Below are positions 59,005 through 64,000 of a stretch of 64,000 nucleotides of DNA, in pieces. The notes under the pieces were generated by a model that did not search any database, was not told the origin of the DNA, and saw only the letters and a list, made by a program, of their open reading frames with translations. Origin of the DNA: Siphonodentalium dalli (lineage: Eukaryota > Mollusca > Scaphopoda > Gadilida > Siphonodentaliidae); assembly GCA_032622095.1 (NCBI GenBank), contig CP136068.1:114997509-115061508 (forward strand), given 5' to 3'. Position numbers and translations under genes: made by a program. Position 1 is the stretch's first letter, and each line of letters begins with the position of its first letter.

Positions 59005-59160
59005 GCGACGGTTAGAAAGCTTGGTGTACATGTTAAAGAGGATATAATTCAAGAGGTGCAAATCGAACTTGGATTTATGTTTTCTTTGTTTAAGGACATT
59101 TTTGGACTTGTTCGCGAACGTGAAACTGATAAGTTAGTATTTAGGCACTATGCCAACTAG
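59005..59160 (+). other. Weak exon candidate
   Basis: After an acceptor-like TGTGGGGTTTCAG, the frame LDIATVRKLGVHVKED, QEVQIELGFMFSLFKDIFGL, ending HYAN and TAG, has an amphipathic, helix-like pattern. No family recognised and no partner exon found. Confidence 0.2.
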
Positions 59161-59172
59161 AGGAATGTAGCA

Positions 59173-59470
59173 TTCTACTAACATCGCCGAAAATCTCAAG
59201 CAAATCAACCGTACTACTCCATAGAAAACATCGTCTGAAGTACGCTCAATTGTAAATATTTACATCTCGATTCGGGACGCAACTGTCGTCGATAAACTAA
59301 CGAAAATGATTTCCCCGTCGAGTGTCTGAATTTAATGTATATATATATATATAAGAATGATGGCGTTAATTTTTATATAATATTTATAAAAATAACTACT
59401 TTGAGCAAGATGATACTCAATTTCTATTTGATCACCCTAACGGAGTGTTTCCCATAACTTTAAGAGGGTA
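59173..59470. repeat. Dispersed repeat, family P copy P2
   Basis: Same ordered words as P1 (CTACTAACATCGCCGAAAAT, ACGCTCAATTGTAAATATTT), with a short (AT)n replacing part of the centre. Confidence 0.65.
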
Positions 59471-60111
59471 TGTGGAAATTATATCGAAATTATAAGTTCA
59501 ACACCACCCAGCGGATACCCTCTAGGAATAGGAATGCACTGTAGCTACAAGTCGTAGTGTTTCACGAAGATTATCGAAGGACTTGTGTTCGTTATTTTAT
59601 TTTATTTATATATAAAAAACATAACAACGCAAAGTGCGAAAATAACAAGACAATAAAATAATTAACATAGTCACAACACAATGGAATATAGGGCCTATAA
59701 TTCAAACACTATGTTGTTTTTTTGTTTGTCAGTAGTTTTTTTCTAATATACCTATTGTACTTTGAATATCGGTATACAATCGGAATTTAGTTTTATTGCA
59801 TAATTTTTTTAACTGGTGATGCCTGATAACTGGTTCAACTATCCATCCAGGGTCATTTATCAATTTGTTTTAGCAGTGTATAAAAATATTACGCTGAAAC
59901 TATTTATTGTTCGACAGCAATCACCAGCCACTGCAACCCAATTCAATTTATTTATTTGTCTTCATCAAATAATTAAAAAAAACACAACATAATACACAAG
60001 ATAAACAAAATAGTTTATATAAGTTATATAAGTCTTCGGTAGTCTGACTCTCAGTATACAACAATTTTATAAATATGTATTAATCGTAAGATCATAATTA
60101 TGCCATATACC
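59471..60111. other. Intergenic, nothing recognised
   Basis: AT-rich, no supported feature. Confidence 0.3.
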
Positions 60112-60222
60112 GGCACAGGCCTCCGGGGAAACACCAAAATGCCAATATAGACCATATATTCCAGTCAATAGTTTGTCCATATTGGTACGTTAGTACCTTT
60201 TCCCGGGGGCCCGTGTATACCG
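60112..60222. mobile_element. Family H hairpin, diverged copy H2
   Basis: ACCGGCACAGGCCTCCGGGG and ACCAAAATGCCAATATAGAC face near-complements ending at CGTGTATACCGGT. Same order as H1. Confidence 0.5.
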
Positions 60223-62589
60223 GTACTTAGTTCTCACAAGGTCTATATATGTTCATTTAATTTAATTTAATGAAGCCGTTATAAGTACATGTATTATTAT
60301 ATTATAAATGTATGCACGCGTGCACGTGCTATTAATCAGTTATAATTAAGCTCATTAATTTTCGTGTGCTTAGTTCATTACATCGCAATGTGCGGAGACT
60401 GCCGATGTTTTCCGGAGTTATGTTCGTATGTCGAATGATTTGTATTTATAATAATGGTGTGTTAAATATCTGTAAAGAGCTAGATTCTGCTTTATTTCTC
60501 CAAAGGTCAAAACGTTCCGATGTACTCACAGTGGAGGGATCAACAATTTACATTTCATTTTCCTACTCCCATGAAGTGCATTTTGGTGATATACACATCG
60601 GATCCATACACATAGATCACACACCAAACAGCGAGTATACATACATTTATAGACATGTGTTGATCATTTTACAACACACACATAGAAAATGCATGTGCCG
60701 TACATATACAATAAGTTGCCTGGGTATATTTGTGGATGTCATGAGAGAGTTATGGAAACTGAAAACAAAGAAAAGAAAGGGAGAGAAGGATACTCCAAGT
60801 GAATAGCACTTGTCCTCCAATCTTCTTAGTCATACATTCATTTATTAATATATAAAATATGTTGAAACTAAACCAAGAAAGAGGGCGCATATGCAATGAC
60901 ACTGTGTACATCAAATTATATTAGAATGGAACTCTTGTCGTATTCTAGCATTGTGTAAACTCAATTAACAGGAAGAAGCTGGACGGCCGTGTGGTTATTA
61001 TTTTCATAAAAATACTAGTGATACATGTACGTGTACCGGTTTGTTGAAGGCGTATGTCCCTTTTATACCTGACAAACATTTAAGTCCGACAATAATGGTA
61101 AAATGAAGGTTGGAAGAAAAAGGGAATGTAACTCGATTTGTATATTTTGGGGGGGGGGGGGTTTGGCAATTGCGTTCCGAAAAGTCGTGGTTTCTACGTA
61201 CAGTGAAGTGATTCCTATGTGTAATCAATATTAGCCATCTGTGTGGTCTTGCCTTCATTCATAAAAGCGACAACTTCCTGATATGGTCTCGGCCGGCCCC
61301 CCCCCAATTTCCGTATGCCGGATTCCGGGTCTTTCGGAGCCGTACACTGGATCCCGACTCTGTCTTACGCCGGATACTGATTGCGTATTCAGTTAATTCC
61401 GTTTCCAGCAAAATTCACAATTCAGCTGTTTTATCTCATATTTGTCGAATATTTATGCTTTCAGAATTTTTAAATACATAGATCTATATGACTTGATAAA
61501 CACACTAAACCAACATCAAAATTCCATCCTGAAACTCATATATAGCACATGAATTCACTGTACATATAACATCATTACAAGCAATCGATTTAGGTACTCC
61601 ATTGTACCTTAGCCACTATAGTACCAAACAGCATGATACTATATGCATTTAGAACCAGTATAACGCCGTCGAGCCAGCAGATCATAGGTTCCACCGAGTA
61701 CCAAATCGTTGGCTCCAAGCTGATTGGATGAGACGTGTGTCGTTGTCGGGGTGTCGGGTGCAAATGATCAAATTGAAATGAACAAAATGGCCCCGCCTCC
61801 ACTCGCCTTATCTATCGCTTTAGAATACCTTATAACTACGGAGAAACACGACATAACAAGCGCTTGCATAATTTGTTTGAAGCCGAATTCGACCTCGACT
61901 TACAGGTACACTTCTGAAGTTTTAGTGTGGCCTAAAATGATACAATTTGGTTGCTAAGCCGTGACAATCGAAGCCGTGAAATGATGAGTAGTTTTTATTT
62001 TGGCCAAATTTTGCCATATTGGATCAAATAGTTTCCTCTTGTGCCGTCGTTGTTCTGAATACTGTCAAAACTGTTTGATTTGGGTCTGAATGTGAACCGG
62101 AGAAGTTGATAAATTACACAAACCGGTCGATGTTGATATTTTCGAATTGTTAATTCGGTTTAGACTGTTCACAACATTGTTTCATTCCAAGCCAATACTG
62201 TTACATTGCTGACTTGGTACTGGCACGACAATAATTCCCCAAAGCTTTGATGTCAACCACTAGTGATTAGTACAGGACAATATCAACAACAACGTAGAAA
62301 ATAAGAAAGTTTAGTCGCAATTAGTGTGTCGATATTCTCTTCTTCGGAATTAATGATCGCGAACTGACGTGTAAACACAGATCAGTCAATCATGACACAT
62401 ACATCATAGTCATCTATTTTCATCGAAACATGTGTGGCCATGTCTACAAGTCGGGAACCGTGTCGCAAAATCATCGTCAAGTTACGGAGTCTGCTGAACA
62501 TTGTTTTGAATGTTTCTACGGAGTCTGCGATTGGTGAACTGATAGGCCTACTGATTTATAGTCTTGTGATGTACATGTATGCATTGACT
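60223..62589. other. Intergenic, no gene supported
   Basis: The longest open frame (60366-60806) has its first ATG at about 60405 and no recognisable domain. G- and C-runs occur near 61150 and 61298. Nothing else could be supported. Confidence 0.35.
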
Positions 62590-64000
62590 GGATGTAAGGT
62601 TGTATGCCATTAATGACCGTGGTTGTACCGCCATTCAATCATGGTCGAGTGGTATCACAGCAATTGATTCCAAAGCCTGTCTCCTTAATGAAAAATTTGT
62701 TGCTAATTCAGATATCGACAATTCTAAATGCAACCTTCCTATTTTCCGAAACAAATTTGTTAATAATATATCAGATTTACCTGTCACGATCGATGATATA
62801 ACTGAAGCCATACAATCGACCAAACCAAATAAGGCACACGGTCACGACGGAATTACCGTTCGCATGTTACTAGGAACGATTGACCGAGTGGTAGTCCCTC
62901 TTCGCATTTTATTTTTAATGTCATTTGAATCGGGATGCTTTCCAGATTCTTGGAAACAGGCGAATGTTATTCCAATTCATAAAAAAACGACCGATCCGCT
63001 ACTGACAATTACCGACCAATCTCACTGTTACCCATTCTTGGAATGATTTTTGAAAAAGTAGCATTGAAATACCTTTCCAAACATTTCTTTAACAACGGAT
63101 TAATATATGGTTATCAGTGCGGTTTCATTCCTGGCCACAGCACAATATACCAGCTGCTTGAAATACAACACTCCTTGTGCCAGGCTCTCGATCAGAAATT
63201 GTGCACATGTGCTATTTTTTGCGAAATTTCCAAGGCGTTTGAACGAGTCTGGCACGAGGGGCTGTTATTTAAGCTTGAACAATGCGGAGTCAATGGACGA
63301 CTTCTGGCCTGGATTAAAAATTATTTATCTAACAGGACACAAAGAGTAATAGTTGGACAAACATTTTCGAGTCCCCTGCAACTGAAAGCATGAGTGCCCC
63401 AAGGATAAATCCTTGGCCCATTCTTCTTCCTAGTTTTTATAAATGATATACATGAGAATTTAATATCTTTCACGCGTATGTACGCCGACGACACGTGTTT
63501 TACCTCATTCGAAGACGCTAGTACCTTATGTGAACATAACCAGCAAACAGACGTAGAAAGTATATATGTGTGGTCCAAACAATGGCTGGTACAATTAAAC
63601 TCTTCCAAGACAAAAATAATAAATTTTTCCTTTTCATCCAATTACAATACTCTAAGTGTCGTAATGGACGGATAGTTAATAGAGCAGGTGGACACACATA
63701 GACATCTTGGTGTGTTTTTTCAGTCTAACCTCCATTGGGACAAGCAAATAGAAAATTTGTGTGGACGCTTAAGATCTCGCATATCGCAAATGAGACGATT
63801 GAAATTCACAGTTAATCGGCGAACCTTGGAATGTATGTACAAAACCTTTATTTTGCCGCTTATGGATTACGGAGATGTAATTTGGGCTCACGCACCGAAC
63901 ACTCTTCTTGTACTGCTTGATCGGATACATTACGATGCCGCTCGAATTGTTAGTGGGTTAAATAAATCAGTTTTGAATGAAAAACTCCTCACTGAACTAG
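62590..64000 (+). pseudogene. jockey/I-type LINE reverse transcriptase, decayed, runs off the window
   Basis: Blocks in standard order: ITEAIQSTKPNKAHGHDGIT, FPDSWKQANVIPIHKK, frameshift near 63003, NYRPISLLPILGMIFEKVAL, YGYQCGFIPGHSTIYQLLE, SKAFERVWHEGLLFKLEQCG, WIKNYLSNRTQRVIVG, a VPQG block with TGA (63391) and TAA (63406) where Gly and Ser are expected, MYADDTCF with the catalytic Asp pair at 63487-63492, a TAG at 63673, then HRHLGVFFQSNLHWDKQI and YKTFILPLMDYGDVIWAHA up to the edge. The catalytic box is intact, but three stops and one frameshift make it non-functional as read. An endonuclease domain was not seen upstream of 62590, so the 5' part may be truncated. Confidence 0.88.

Noticed and set aside
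60366-60806. 146-codon open frame
   Set aside because: It begins with GTG, its first ATG is internal, no domain is recognisable, and there is no splice or repeat support.

Overview
The window is repeat-rich metazoan nuclear DNA. It is AT-rich, has long (AT)n and (CA)n tracts, and carries no operon-like gene packing. It contains many foldback (MITE-like) elements, relics of several transposon classes, and a few isolated exons with good splice signals. The secreted PAN/apple-type and C-type-lectin exons, together with the mix of Ngaro-like, hAT, piggyBac-like and jockey/I-like elements, suggest a lophotrochozoan, most likely a mollusc. That placement is inference; no species marker was found.

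Layout. 1-3883 is a head-to-tail and then inverted cluster of one ~0.5-0.8 kb noncoding retroposon-like family, here called E. Related copies lie at 12635-13274, 22475-23246 and 23258-24030. 4586-6151 holds a TTAA-bounded element (B1), foldback D1, a probable first exon of a secreted PAN-domain protein on the minus strand (5487-5817), and foldback C1. 6211-6879 is a 31-bp minisatellite. 13323-14560 is a decayed LINE ORF1 (gag-like domain plus CCHC knuckles), split by a TTAA-flanked, hairpin-rich element (A1, 13706-14104). 16969-18445 holds a long hairpin and second copies of C and D. 19024-19620 is a second A copy whose 3' end gives way to a 27-bp minisatellite. 20722-24723 is a duplicated block of foldback F units separated by (AT)n tracts and two E copies.

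25068-37496 contains further foldback families (G, I, J, H), a third A copy (35589-35955), and the last exon of a C-type lectin on the minus strand (36737-36957). 37640-41025 is a tyrosine-recombinase retrotransposon of Ngaro/DIRS type. Its reverse transcriptase is broken, its RNase H and recombinase are open, and a downstream SGNH-hydrolase reading frame keeps Ser, Asn and Asp/His motif residues but has one frameshift. A last exon of a second C-type lectin lies on the plus strand at 43538-43767. 48625-49645 (minus) is a hAT transposase relic. 56490-56930 (minus) is a reverse-transcriptase fragment of a LINE. 62590-64000 (plus) is a longer LINE reverse transcriptase with YADD but several stops; it runs off the window.

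No complete host gene, rRNA, convincing tRNA or CRISPR array was found. Most short open frames fall inside repeats or microsatellites. The probable host content is limited to the PAN exon, the two lectin exons and a few weak exon candidates.
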